The notes beneath the pieces were generated by a model, which saw nothing but the letters and a program-made list of their open reading frames with translations, was not told the DNA's origin and searched no databases. From JBOHNM01 sp050730675 (GTDB lineage Bacteria > Planctomycetota > Phycisphaerae > Phycisphaerales > UBA1924): DNA of 24,480 bases. Position 1 is the stretch's first letter; every line of letters begins with the position of its first letter. Below, piece after piece: positions 1 to 7,886 of this stretch. The translations under genes and the position numbers were made by a program. The DNA lies in NCBI GenBank assembly GCA_050730675.1, contig JBOHNM010000053.1, forward strand, positions 1 through 24,480. Direction: 5' to 3'.

Positions 1-152
1 AAATCCCCGAACGACCGCACGCACGACAGCGCATGCACCAGCAGGTCGGCCGTCATCGCGTCGATCAGGTCGTCCGGGCTCGGCCGTACCACCACCGTCC
101 CCGGCAGTTTGGGCTTGGGCTTCGGCTCCTCGATCGGTATCGGGTCGAACAT
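1..152 (-). CDS. Partial gene, probable 6-phosphogluconolactonase N-terminus
   Basis: About 50 codons run leftwards off the window edge from an ATG at 152. The readable start is MFDPIPIEEPKPKP, a Pro/Lys-rich lead, then LPGTVVVRPSPDDLIDAM and TADLLVHALSCVRSFG. The second half resembles the first helix of 6-phosphogluconolactonases, which precedes their GGSTP motif, but that motif lies outside the window. If correct, the enzyme hydrolyses 6-phosphogluconolactone, the product of the Zwf enzyme encoded upstream on the same strand. Codon use is clearly coding (CTG, GCG and GAC rich). The start is not strongly supported: GGAGG lies about 15 nt upstream, too far for a normal Shine-Dalgarno, and the frame stays open upstream without another start codon. 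That a gene starts here is fairly secure; its identity is an inference from about 30 residues plus context. A sugar isomerase-type protein is the main alternative. Confidence 0.5.
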   Translation of the reverse strand, partial: MFDPIPIEEPKPKPKLPGTVVVRPSPDDLIDAMTADLLVHALSCVRSFGD

Positions 153-231
153 CGGCGAATCGTCGGGCCTCCGCCCCCCAAAGGCAAGCCCACTCGGCGA
201 CTCATGCCGCGCTCGCTCGTTGCTCGGACAC

Positions 232-1815
232 CTACGGGCATCCTGCAAAGAACGCCCCAAGAAAGATCACAAGGTCGTCGGGGGTGAGTTCGCCATCGGG
301 TCCGCCAACACCTCCGAGCGCCGCCAGGTCCGCGACCGCGAGGTTCCCGCTGAAAAATGCGGCAAGGTACACGACGATGTCGTCCGCGGTGAGCTGGTTG
401 TCACGGCCCGCCGTGCCGCCGAGTGTGCCGACGTCCGCGATGCCGCAGAATACACGCAAAACCATCATCCCCGACGATGCCACCCCCCCCGTGGCGCCGC
501 CGGTGATCTCGCCCGTGAAGTAGAGCCGGCCGTCGTCGGTCAGCGCCATATCGTCACCGATGTTCGTGTCGCCAATCCGACCGAGCTTCGCCGGACCGAG
601 GGTCACATCAACGCCCGCCAGAGTCGCGCCCTTGCGCACCACCACGCGAGCGTTGTTCAGGATCACCACGCCGTTCCCGCCGTTGGCCTCGTTGGTGTTT
701 GCGTTCACCACCCAGTCGCCCAGGTTGTTCATGGCGATTCCGCGGAACCCCGTTGGGTCCGACGAATTGACCGACGTTCCCACGCCCGCGTACTGCTCCG
801 CGGCATCCCCCAGCACGTTGTCGCCTTCGCGGGCCACGATCACACCGTCCACGATCAAGTAGCCGATTCCGTCGGCGGTCGTCCCGCGCGCCATCCAGTG
901 CCCGCGTCCGCCGCAGCGGATCATCGTCTGCGCCGCCGACGCCCCTTGGATCGGCGATCCTCCGGTCACGCCGGGCAATTGTCCGCCCTCCTGCAACAGC
1001 ACGACATTGTCGAACACTGCGACGTTGTCGTTGGCCGTCGCGCCGTTCAAGTCGCCAAGCCCCGACCAGTGCGAGCCGTCGGGTGTTATCCGGAACGAGT
1101 TGCTGAAATTGTCCCACGTCTGGTCCGGCGCGAACTGCTGCCCGGTCGGCTGCAGCGCTGCATCGTCCGCCTTGGTCAGCGCCACGATCCCTTTGAACCA
1201 TCCCTGCTTGGCCGTTGTCCCCGTTGTCCCCGAGACCGCGCTGTTCCAGTAGCACAAAGTCCCGTCCTGAAGCACGGCCACTGCGTCCAGCAGCGCGCCG
1301 ATGGTTTCGCCCGGGTACGCCGGGTGCGGATCCCCTTCGCGCAGCGCCACTCGAATCCCGTCGAAATCGCCCCCGCGGATGATGATTTCGTCCTGCGTCG
1401 TCGCCGCGCTGGTGTTGTTGGCGATCGCCCACAGCCCGCTGTCGTTGATCCCGTACCCACGGAAAATACCGAGGTTCTCCCCGGCCAGCGCTCCCGGCGT
1501 CGCCAGCGCGCTCCCTTCCTGCAGCACCGCCGTGCCCGATCCGCCCGCGCCCACAATGAACACCTCATCGGCCGATGTCGCGACCGCGTCGATCTTCGCC
1601 ACAAAGCACCAGATCTGGCCGTTCCGACTCGCGGCCGGCTCGCTGAAGATGCCGCCGCTGGCCGCGCTCTTGAAGTGCAGCCCGCCTGTCCCGGGGATCA
1701 GCGACGTCAGGTCCGTCTGAATGTTCGAGTACATCACCCGCGGCTGCCCCATTGAGGCGCCGCAAACCAAAGCCAATGCGCCGATCGCGCTCACGCCAAA
1801 TGTGGTCTTCGACAT
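232..1815 (-). CDS. Secreted protein with C-terminal GC-type dockerin domain (527 aa)
   Basis: The start is set at the ATG at 1815, preceded by GGGAG with a 5-nt gap; the frame is open further upstream but without a good site. Residues 1-23 form a signal peptide (MSKTTFGVSAIGALALVCGA). The body, about 25-455, contains loosely repeated units with phrases such as INDSGLWAI, MNNLGDWVV and LTDDGRLYF, each linked to 'EGD/EGS' turns. This resembles the large planctomycete and myxobacterial secreted proteins built of NxxGxxxF-like repeats. The last 70 residues are two dockerin-like repeats (DNQLTADDIVVYLAAFF and DGELTPDDLVIFLGAFF), ending in AGCP. The acidic DD pairs fit EF-hand-like calcium loops. 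It probably acts outside the cytoplasm; substrate or partner is unknown. It is the closest of the two minus-strand dockerin genes to the probable lactonase gene. A 17-nt palindrome lies in its leader. Confidence 0.88.
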   Translation of the reverse strand: MSKTTFGVSAIGALALVCGASMGQPRVMYSNIQTDLTSLIPGTGGLHFKSAASGGIFSEPAASRNGQIWCFVAKIDAVATSADEVFIVGAGGSGTAVLQEGSALATPGALAGENLGIFRGYGINDSGLWAIANNTSAATTQDEIIIRGGDFDGIRVALREGDPHPAYPGETIGALLDAVAVLQDGTLCYWNSAVSGTTGTTAKQGWFKGIVALTKADDAALQPTGQQFAPDQTWDNFSNSFRITPDGSHWSGLGDLNGATANDNVAVFDNVVLLQEGGQLPGVTGGSPIQGASAAQTMIRCGGRGHWMARGTTADGIGYLIVDGVIVAREGDNVLGDAAEQYAGVGTSVNSSDPTGFRGIAMNNLGDWVVNANTNEANGGNGVVILNNARVVVRKGATLAGVDVTLGPAKLGRIGDTNIGDDMALTDDGRLYFTGEITGGATGGVASSGMMVLRVFCGIADVGTLGGTAGRDNQLTADDIVVYLAAFFSGNLAVADLAALGGVGGPDGELTPDDLVIFLGAFFAGCP

Positions 1816-1848
1816 GTGATCTCCCATTCCGTTCGACGATAATCTATG

Positions 1849-1865
1849 TTGAGACTCAGTCTCAA
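1849..1865. repeat. 17-nt palindrome in the leader of the first dockerin gene
   Basis: TTGAGAC and GTCTCAA form perfect 7-bp arms around a 3-nt centre. The site lies 34-50 nt upstream of the ATG at 1815. It could be a regulator operator or a leader hairpin. It is a poor terminator for the preceding dockerin gene, because no T-run follows it on the minus strand. Confidence 0.5.
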
Positions 1866-1954
1866 TAACCAACAATACAGCCACGGCACAACCCAGGCAA
1901 TACAGGGGAACTCCCCAGAACATGCCACGGGTCACACCAGTTGTCCAGAGCGAT

Positions 1955-2962
1955 CTATTGGCATCCGCCGAAGAACGCACTCAGGAACGCCACGATGTCG
2001 TCCACGGTCAGTTCTCCGTCGGGGGTCGTCGCGCCGCCCAGCGATGCGACATCGGCGATGTTGGCGTTCCCCGCGAAGAACGCGGACAGGAACAGGATCA
2101 CATCGTCCGCTGTCAACTGACCGTCGAATCCGGCCCCCCCGCCGACGATCGCCACATCCGCGACCGTGCAGCGATGGATGTTCCTATCAACCACCACCCG
2201 GATCATCAGGTTGCCGGAAATGGAAAACGTGATGGGCGTGCCCAGAATATCCACCGTGCACAAGCTGCACGCGTTGCGCCATTGGATCTGGCCGCTCGAG
2301 CACAGGAACTCTGCCGACGCGTCCAGATTCCCGTAGATCCAGTTCTTGCCCGTGCTGCACCCGCTCATGCTCGTCGGGGGGCCGTCCGAAACCACGCTCG
2401 GACCGGTCTGCTGGTTCGTCGGCGTGGCGAAGACAAGTCCGACCGTGAATTGGCTCGCGCCGGAGATCACAATGTTCTGGTCCGGGTTGTCCTGCGTGGG
2501 CTGCGCCGGCGCAAAGTCGAACTCGTTGAACCCGCCCTCCTGCATTACCGGATTGAACCCGTCCGGAGCCGCGTCATTCTCCGAGTCAAAGACCGGCACG
2601 AACGCTCCGGGAACCGACGGGCTGCTCCGATAGATCCGGATCGACGCCTGCTGGGACGTCGTGTTGCCGCCCGTGGTGCTCGCCCAGTAGATCTGCACCC
2701 GTCGGATCTTCAGTGTTGTCCAACCCGCGGGCATCGAAAACGTCGCCGCGGCGATCTCTCCCGCCGCGAATCCCGCCTGCACCGACGCATTCTGGCTTGT
2801 CGTCACCGCCCCCGACACGGGAAAGCGGTCGTTCTTGAGAAGGTATTCGCCGTTGCCCAGATCGATCGGCGTCTGGCCCATCGCCGCGCCCGAGATCGCG
2901 AGCATCCCCGCCAGCGCACCCGCCCCGACCGCCATCCGACGCGCAACCACAGTCCGTGACAT
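1955..2962 (-). CDS. Secreted protein with C-terminal GC-type dockerin domain (335 aa)
   Basis: The ATG at 2962 is chosen over a TTG two codons earlier because GGGAG sits 6 nt before it. Residues 1-30 are a signal peptide: an RTVVARR charged start, a hydrophobic Ala/Gly/Leu core and an AAMGQ cleavage region. The central part, about 31-265, is a single beta-rich region with no motif I can name. It contains a WASTTGGNTTSQQ stretch and four cysteines clustered near CSSGQIQWRNACSLCTVD, which may pair as disulfides outside the cytoplasm. Residues about 268-335 form two dockerin-like repeats (DGQLTADDVILFLSAFF and DGELTVDDIVAFLSAFF), ending GGCQ. It lies 154 bp downstream of zwf on the same strand, and 139 bp separate it from the next dockerin gene. 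Function of the central domain is unknown; secretion and the dockerin domain are well supported. Confidence 0.88.
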   Translation of the reverse strand: MSRTVVARRMAVGAGALAGMLAISGAAMGQTPIDLGNGEYLLKNDRFPVSGAVTTSQNASVQAGFAAGEIAAATFSMPAGWTTLKIRRVQIYWASTTGGNTTSQQASIRIYRSSPSVPGAFVPVFDSENDAAPDGFNPVMQEGGFNEFDFAPAQPTQDNPDQNIVISGASQFTVGLVFATPTNQQTGPSVVSDGPPTSMSGCSTGKNWIYGNLDASAEFLCSSGQIQWRNACSLCTVDILGTPITFSISGNLMIRVVVDRNIHRCTVADVAIVGGGAGFDGQLTADDVILFLSAFFAGNANIADVASLGGATTPDGELTVDDIVAFLSAFFGGCQ

Positions 2963-3116
2963 GTTCAACTCCCAGAGTGGCCAACCGCAGGGCCGCTGCC
3001 GACCCCAACCAGCCGGGCAGAACGCCCCGCCGACTCGACTCTATACGAATACCCCACAAACCCGGATGCCGCCACCCAGCAACTTCCCCGCCCGATTGCC
3101 CAATCCCCCAAACGCC

Positions 3117-4691
3117 CTACCCGCGGATGTCCGGGGCGGAGGCGTTGTGCCACGCCCGCCCGCTCTTGGCCAGCAGCGCATCCGCCCCCGGCGGCCCCCA
3201 CGACCCCGGCTGGTATGTCTCGATCGCGTTCCGAATCGTTGGATTCTGGATGATCGGATCGCACATCTTCCACCCCAGTTCCACCTCGTCGCGGTGCTTG
3301 TAGAGCGTCCGATCACCCCGCACCGCGTCCAAGATCAGCGGCCCGTACGCCTCGATCGCCTCGCCGCCGAATCGATCCAGATAGTCCAGGTCCAGCTTCG
3401 CCGAATCGATCTGCAGCCCCGCCCCCGGCACCTTCCCCTCCATCCGCAGCGAGATCTTCTCGCGAGGCGCGATCGACATGATCAGCCGGTTCCCCGGGCG
3501 CTCCGCCGCGTTGGAATCGACATTGCGGAAAATGCTCGTCGGCGGCTTGCGGAACTGCACCACGATCTCCGTCACCTTCGCCGCCAGCTTTTTCCCCGAG
3601 CGCAGATAGAACGGCACACCCGCCCACCGCCAGTTGTCGAACTTCACCGCCATCGCGGCGAACGTCTCGGTCTTCCGCTCCGCCACCACGCCCTGCTCCT
3701 GCACGTACGCCGGGTCGTTCATCGTCGAGCCCGAGCCGTACCGCCCCAGCACCGCCGATTCCGGCAGGTCCTTCTCCGCCAGCGGCACAAAGCTGTTGAG
3801 GAGCTTGATCTTCTCCCGCATGATCGCCGCGGCATCGAACACGCTCGGCGGCTCGATCGCCACCAGCGCCATCACCTGCATCAGGTGGCTCTGGATCATG
3901 TCCCGCAGCGCGCCGGCGGTGTCATAAAAGTTCGCCGCCCGCGAGCCCACGCCCACCGTTTCCGCCGCCGTCACCTGCACGTGGTCCACGTACTGCCGGT
4001 TCCACACCGGCTCGAAGATCGTGTTGGCGAACCGCATCACCAGGATGTTCTGCACCAATTCCTTGCCTAGGTAGTGGTCGATCCGGAAGATCGCCTCCTC
4101 CTCGAACACCCGCCCCAGGCACTGGTTCAGTGAAACCGTTGACTTCAGATCCGTGCCGAACGGCTTCTCCACGATGATCCGCTGCCACGGCGTCGCTTCC
4201 TTGTTCAGCGAGCACCACCGGTGCCCCTCCAGCACCATCCCCGACGCCCCGATGTTGTCGATGATCGGCTCGTACAGATTCGGGCTCACCGACAGGTAGA
4301 ACAGGATGTTCGGCTGCCCGCCGGCCCGGGTGATCCCCGCCTGCGCCCCTACCTCGTTGATCCGCGCTGCCAGCGGCGCCATCGCCTCGCGCGCCGCCCC
4401 GTCTCCTGCGTGGTAAAACACTCGCCGAGCAAACGCCGGCCACTTGTCCGCCTCGAAGTGCGCCGAGAACTGCTTGGTCGATTCCTGCATCTTCGCCCGG
4501 AACTGGTCGTCGCTCATCCCCGTCCTCGCCACACCCAGGATGCACATCCCCTTGGGCAATCGCCCCTGTCGGTCCAGGTCATACAGCGCCGGAATCAGCT
4601 TCCGCTGCGTCAGGTCCCCCGACGCCCCGAAGATGACGATCACGCACGGCTCGGGAGGATGATGGGGAGAATTGGGCGGGGAGGCGCTCAT
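3117..4691 (-). CDS. zwf: Glucose-6-phosphate 1-dehydrogenase
   Basis: The enzyme oxidises glucose 6-phosphate to 6-phosphoglucono-lactone with NAD(P)+, the entry step of the oxidative pentose phosphate pathway, in the cytoplasm. The 524-residue product shows the nucleotide-binding GASGDL (22-27) of the N-terminal Rossmann fold, the EKPFG motif (175-179), and the active-site signature RIDHYLGKE (203-211) with the catalytic His. The C-terminal half carries the usual beta-sheet domain (FYLRSGKKL, VQFRKPP). Length is slightly above the usual 480-510, owing to a Pro-rich N-terminal lead. The start ATG has no Shine-Dalgarno but has TAACAT exactly 6 nt upstream, suggesting a leaderless message. It is divergent from thiE with 87 bp between the starts. 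A probable lactonase gene lies downstream on the same strand, separated by two dockerin genes. All key residues are present. Confidence 0.97.
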   Translation of the reverse strand: MSASPPNSPHHPPEPCVIVIFGASGDLTQRKLIPALYDLDRQGRLPKGMCILGVARTGMSDDQFRAKMQESTKQFSAHFEADKWPAFARRVFYHAGDGAAREAMAPLAARINEVGAQAGITRAGGQPNILFYLSVSPNLYEPIIDNIGASGMVLEGHRWCSLNKEATPWQRIIVEKPFGTDLKSTVSLNQCLGRVFEEEAIFRIDHYLGKELVQNILVMRFANTIFEPVWNRQYVDHVQVTAAETVGVGSRAANFYDTAGALRDMIQSHLMQVMALVAIEPPSVFDAAAIMREKIKLLNSFVPLAEKDLPESAVLGRYGSGSTMNDPAYVQEQGVVAERKTETFAAMAVKFDNWRWAGVPFYLRSGKKLAAKVTEIVVQFRKPPTSIFRNVDSNAAERPGNRLIMSIAPREKISLRMEGKVPGAGLQIDSAKLDLDYLDRFGGEAIEAYGPLILDAVRGDRTLYKHRDEVELGWKMCDPIIQNPTIRNAIETYQPGSWGPPGADALLAKSGRAWHNASAPDIRG

Positions 4692-4697
4692 AGGCCC

Positions 4698-4703
4698 ATG
4701 TTA
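4698..4703 (-). promoter_or_regulatory. Candidate -10 element of zwf (TAACAT)
   Basis: On the minus strand TAACAT matches four of six bases of the -10 consensus and lies 6 nt before the zwf ATG, the spacing expected for a leaderless transcript. No recognisable -35 box is present 17 nt further upstream, so the call rests on the -10 and on the absence of a Shine-Dalgarno. Confidence 0.35.
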
Positions 4704-4766
4704 TCGGTACGCGCCCCCACCCTCATCCACCCACCGACCGGTTCCTCGGCATCCCGCTCCCGCCAC

Positions 4767-4772
4767 TACGCT
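4767..4772 (+). promoter_or_regulatory. Candidate -10 element of the thiE fusion (TACGCT)
   Basis: TACGCT (TANNNT pattern) lies 6 nt before the GTG at 4779, and the sequence between holds no Shine-Dalgarno. The same hexamer at the same spacing precedes the gene starting at 7146. No convincing -35 box was seen. Confidence 0.35.
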
Positions 4773-4778
4773 CGCCCC

Positions 4779-5843
4779 GTGGACCCCGCCTTCCGCATCC
4801 TCGACGCCAACCTCAACCGTGCCCGCGAGGGTCTGCGCGTCCTCGAGGACATCGCCCGCTTCGCCCTCGACGACGCCTCGGTCATCACGCAGTTCAAGAT
4901 CATCCGCCACGCTCTCCGCTCAGTCGCCGACGCCGCCGACCCTGGGGGGGGGCGCCTCCGCCTCCTCGCCAGCCGCGATACCCCCGCCGATGTCGGCACG
5001 CAGATCTCCACCCCCGCCGAATCCGCCCGCTCAAACCTCCACGACCTCGCTTCCGCGGCCGCCGCCCGCACCTCCGAAGCCCTCCGCGTCATCGAAGAAA
5101 CCGCCAAGCTCCTTGCCCCCGCCTCCGCCCGGGGCATCGAGCAGGCCCGCTACCACCTCTACGAACTCGAAAAGCGACTCCTCCTCGCCCTCGCGACCGG
5201 CCGCGCTCGCCAGTGGCGCCTCTGCATCCTCCTCACCGAGTCACTCTGCACCCACCACCCCTGGCTCGAGGTTGCTCGCCGCGCCATCGCCGGCGGCGCC
5301 GACTGCCTCCAGCTCCGCGAGAAAGATCTCGACTCTGCCGAACTCCTCCGCCGCGCCGATCAACTCATCGCACTCGCCCGTCCTCACGGCGTCAGTGTCA
5401 TCGTCAACGACCGCGCCGATATCGCCCTCGCCGCAAACGCAGACGGCGTCCACCTCGGCCAGCACGACCTCCCCGTCGCCGCCGTCCGTGCCCTCGCCGG
5501 AGCTAGGCTCCTCGTCGGTGTCAGCACCCACAACCTCGACGAAGCCCGCCGCGCGCTCAACGACGGCGCCGACTACGCCGGCGTCGGCGCCATGTTCACC
5601 ACCGCCACCAAGCCCCGCGAAACCTCCGGCCCCGCCTACCTCCGCGCCTTCCTCGACTTCGTGGCCGATAAGCGCCCCCTCCCGCACCTCGTCATCGGCG
5701 GCATCACCTCCGCCAACCTTTCCCAACTTGCCGCCGCCGGATGCCGCGGCGTGGCGGTCAGTTTGGTCGTCTGCTCCGCGTCCGATCCCGCCGCTGTTTG
5801 CGCTTCCCTGCGTGAAGAGATCGCCGCATCTTCCCCAGCTTGA
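4779..5843 (+). CDS. thiE: ThiD2-ThiE fusion, thiamine-phosphate synthase
   Basis: The C-terminal domain (about 147-354) is thiamine-phosphate synthase, which joins hydroxymethylpyrimidine diphosphate and thiazole phosphate to make thiamine phosphate. It shows CLQLREKD (diphosphate site), NDRADIA, GVHLGQHDLP, VGVSTHN, DYAGVGAMFTTATK and VIGGI in the expected order. The N-terminal 140 residues (FRILDANLNRAREGLRVLED and SEALRVIEETAKLL) match the helical ThiD2 domain known to be fused to ThiE in planctomycetes and some other bacteria. The GTG at 4779 starts directly at that domain. An in-frame ATG at 4698 would add 27 residues of low-complexity sequence, so GTG is preferred. No Shine-Dalgarno is present; a -10-like TACGCT lies 6 nt upstream. 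A run of nine G at 4944-4952 encodes three Gly codons. It is divergent from zwf, and its stop lies 35 bp before the next gene. Confidence 0.93.
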   Translation: MDPAFRILDANLNRAREGLRVLEDIARFALDDASVITQFKIIRHALRSVADAADPGGGRLRLLASRDTPADVGTQISTPAESARSNLHDLASAAAARTSEALRVIEETAKLLAPASARGIEQARYHLYELEKRLLLALATGRARQWRLCILLTESLCTHHPWLEVARRAIAGGADCLQLREKDLDSAELLRRADQLIALARPHGVSVIVNDRADIALAANADGVHLGQHDLPVAAVRALAGARLLVGVSTHNLDEARRALNDGADYAGVGAMFTTATKPRETSGPAYLRAFLDFVADKRPLPHLVIGGITSANLSQLAAAGCRGVAVSLVVCSASDPAAVCASLREEIAASSPA

Positions 5844-5878
5844 CTGGCCGATCGCCGCTTTGTCGGCATACTCATCGG

Positions 5879-7063
5879 ATGCGTAAATCCCTCGCGTATT
5901 CGCCCCTCCTCGCGGTCCTGGCCGCCTCCTCCGCTCACGCCCAGATCGCCTACGACGCCGCCTCCGGCCAGACCCCCGGCCTCCAGTGCTGGCTCTCCGA
6001 AGGCTCGACTCCGTCACCCGTCGCCGGTGAACTCGACTTCGGCCCCAGCGGTTCCGGCGAATACCGCTACTTCGTCCGCAACGACATCGGCGGGCTCAAC
6101 TTCGCCCAGACCGTCGTCGTTGAGTTCGAAGCCTTCGTCGTCTCCAGCCCCTACAACGGCAACCCCTGCGGCGCCGGCCAGCGCACCTCCGTCGGGTTCG
6201 GCGTCACCGACGCGCTCGGTCGCGTCGTCTTTGTCGGCCTCGCCGACGACCGCGTATTCATCTCTACCGAAGGAAACGCCTTCGCCGGCCCAAACAACCC
6301 CAGCGCCCTCCTGCCCATCGCCGGCGCCTGGCGCACCGCCCGGCTCACCATCACCAACCTCACCGCGACGCTCGCCATCGATGGGCAACAGGTCCTCACC
6401 GTCGCCCGCCCCGATTGGCCCGCCGGCGGCACGCCCAACCAGTCCTACTGGGGCGGTGACACAACCTCGTGCATGTCCGGCCATGGCCGCGTCCGCCGCT
6501 TCTCCGTCTCCGGCTTTCCCAACGGCGGCGGCCCCAGCCAGGTCGCGCTCACTACCCCGCCCTCCAATGCCCGCACCTGCCCCGGCGGCACCCTCCGCTT
6601 CGACGCCGTCGCTTCCAGCCCCCTCGCCATCGCCTACCGCTGGCAGACCCGCACTGGCACGGATACATGGACCGACGTCAACAACGGCCCGACCGTTTTC
6701 AACGCCACCGTCTTCAGCGGCGCTACCACCCCCAACCTACGCCTCAATGCCGCCGATGAGTTCTACCACGGCAAGGTCTACCGCCTCCGCACCACCACCT
6801 CCTGCGGCATCAGCTACTCCGCCCCCGTCACCGCCGCCGTCGAATGCCGCTCCATCGCCGACGTCACCGGCCTGGGCGCCACCCCCGGCTGCGATGGCCA
6901 GCTCACCGCCGACGACATCATCGTCTTCCTCGGCGCGTTCTTCTCCGGCGACACCGCCATCGCCGATGTCGCCCGCCTCGGCGGAGCCATCGGCCACGAC
7001 GGCCAGCTCACCCCCGACGACATCGTGGCCTTCTTGGCTGCGTTCTTTGCCGGTTGCCAATAG
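5879..7063 (+). CDS. Secreted protein: lectin-like and Ig-like domains with GC-type dockerin (394 aa)
   Basis: The ATG at 5879 gives a clean signal peptide (MRKSLAYSPLLAVLAASSAHAQ). A TTG 13 codons earlier overlaps the thiE stop and is less likely. Residues about 25-220 are beta-rich (VVVEFEAFVVSS, ITNLTATLAIDGQQVL, VRRFSVSGFP), as in concanavalin A/laminin-G-like jelly-roll folds; this is a shape-based guess. Residues about 225-325 look like an immunoglobulin-like domain (TCPGGTLRF, YRWQTRTG, YRLRTTTSCG). The last 68 residues are two dockerin-like repeats (DGQLTADDIIVFLGAFF and DGQLTPDDIVAFLAAFF), ending AGCQ. The protein probably acts at or beyond the cell surface. It follows thiE closely but is unrelated in function. 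No Shine-Dalgarno precedes the ATG; CATACT lies 6 nt upstream of it. Confidence 0.88.
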   Translation: MRKSLAYSPLLAVLAASSAHAQIAYDAASGQTPGLQCWLSEGSTPSPVAGELDFGPSGSGEYRYFVRNDIGGLNFAQTVVVEFEAFVVSSPYNGNPCGAGQRTSVGFGVTDALGRVVFVGLADDRVFISTEGNAFAGPNNPSALLPIAGAWRTARLTITNLTATLAIDGQQVLTVARPDWPAGGTPNQSYWGGDTTSCMSGHGRVRRFSVSGFPNGGGPSQVALTTPPSNARTCPGGTLRFDAVASSPLAIAYRWQTRTGTDTWTDVNNGPTVFNATVFSGATTPNLRLNAADEFYHGKVYRLRTTTSCGISYSAPVTAAVECRSIADVTGLGATPGCDGQLTADDIIVFLGAFFSGDTAIADVARLGGAIGHDGQLTPDDIVAFLAAFFAGCQ

Positions 7064-7110
7064 ACCCGATTATTTTTCGACAAGCCGTACAAAATTGTTA
7101 GGTATATGAC

Positions 7111-7139
7111 TTGACAGAACCGTAACCGTACGGTACGCT
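7111..7139 (+). promoter_or_regulatory. Promoter with consensus TTGACA, leaderless arrangement
   Basis: A perfect TTGACA (7111-7116) is followed by a 17-nt spacer and TACGCT (7134-7139). The ATG of the next gene begins 6 nt after the -10, so transcription would start at or beside the start codon. No Shine-Dalgarno is present. The surrounding 55 nt are noticeably AT-richer than the rest of the window. Confidence 0.6.
7125..7134. promoter_or_regulatory. Operator-like palindrome ACCGTACGGT inside the promoter spacer
   Basis: A perfect 10-bp palindrome lies between the -35 and -10 boxes, with a direct copy of its left half (ACCGTA) immediately upstream at 7119-7124. This position suits a repressor or a spacer-binding activator. 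Which protein binds is not known from the sequence. Confidence 0.45.
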
Positions 7140-7145
7140 GTCGGC

Positions 7146-7709
7146 ATGGTCCCTTCGGACGACCATCCTGCCCGAATCGCCGCGCTTTTCGAGCGATCGA
7201 TCAATGCCCTCCTCGCAGTCGCCGAGGACCCCGCGGCCCCCGCCCGCGAGCGCCGCCTCGCCGCCACCACTGTCCTCCAAGCCACCGGCGCGATTCCATC
7301 TCGCCAGCCTCGATCAATCGCCTCTCGAGCGTCCTCCCACACCGGCTGCGCGGCGCCCGCCCTCCGGCCCTCTCTCCCGCTCCCAGCGGGAGAGGGATGG
7401 GATGAGGGTGTAACAATTTCGCGTTTGCAGGGCAAGTCGATCTCCACTGAAAAAACGCGATCGGCCATTCGAACCGCGATTGCCGCCGCACCAAGCCCGG
7501 CCCGATCGCTGATGGTTCCTTCTCCATCACCGTCTCACGCCCGGTCCAACCCCGCAACTTCGGAATCGCCGGCGCTGTCCGCTCCCGCTCCGGGCGGTCA
7601 GGTACAGCGCCCTTCCCTCCTCTCCGGCTTCCGCGACCTCTACCGAGAGGTCTTCCCCGCCGCACCCATCCCCGGCCGCCACACCGACAAGCACCCACGC
7701 GACGGATGA
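7146..7709 (+). CDS. Hypothetical protein with a conserved-looking N-terminus and degenerate tail (187 aa)
   Basis: I do not recognise the family. The first 50 residues (ARIAALFERSINALLAVAED and ERRLAATTVLQATGAI) are helical and have normal coding composition. After about residue 52 the sequence turns into Ser/Pro/Arg-rich low-complexity protein with poor codon use. It includes PLPAGEGWDEGV, encoded by a hairpin repeat at 7370-7396 and its G-rich right flank (about 7397-7410). The simplest reading is a short helical protein whose 3' part is free to vary and has taken up a palindromic repeat in frame. A frameshift or a false extension of the reading frame is also possible. The start is supported by a strong promoter 6 nt upstream. 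The 177 bp between its stop and the next gene show nothing I can name. Confidence 0.5.
   Translation: MVPSDDHPARIAALFERSINALLAVAEDPAAPARERRLAATTVLQATGAIPSRQPRSIASRASSHTGCAAPALRPSLPLPAGEGWDEGVTISRLQGKSISTEKTRSAIRTAIAAAPSPARSLMVPSPSPSHARSNPATSESPALSAPAPGGQVQRPSLLSGFRDLYREVFPAAPIPGRHTDKHPRDG
7370..7396. repeat. REP-like hairpin repeat
   Basis: CTCTCCCGCT (7372-7381) and AGCGGGAGAG (7385-7394) form a perfect 10-bp stem with a CCC loop, extended by a wobble and a C-G pair. The G-rich right flank GATGGGATGAGGGTG is the usual tail of this kind of dispersed bacterial palindrome as I remember it. It has no T-run and so is not a typical terminator. It lies inside the open frame of the hypothetical gene above. 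Confidence 0.65.
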
Positions 7710-7886
7710 CCTGGTGCTTGGATTTCGCAGGCGTGTGAAGCCGGCGAACTGCGCCGAGTGTTTGCATTGCCCGCCGATGCGAGCGAACCGCTCCCAAAAC
7801 CCTCCAATCGCCGCGTTTTCCCGCGCATTCCGTCACGCGTCGTGTACGCTGTTTTTGACCGATTTCCGCATCGGGGAGAATGATGT

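Noticed and set aside
109..1755. Long open frame on the plus strand opposite the first dockerin gene
   Set aside because: It is Arg/His/Pro/Val-rich without motifs and lies antisense to a gene with signal peptide, Shine-Dalgarno and dockerin domain. High GC removes stop codons from antisense frames.
4221..4778. Upstream extension of the thiE frame
   Set aside because: It overlaps zwf in antisense and has shadow composition; the ThiD2 domain starts exactly at the GTG at 4779.
5840..5872. TTGACT and CATACT as a promoter for the dockerin gene at 5879
   Set aside because: The spacing is 21 nt, outside the normal 16-18, and TTGACT overlaps the thiE stop codon.
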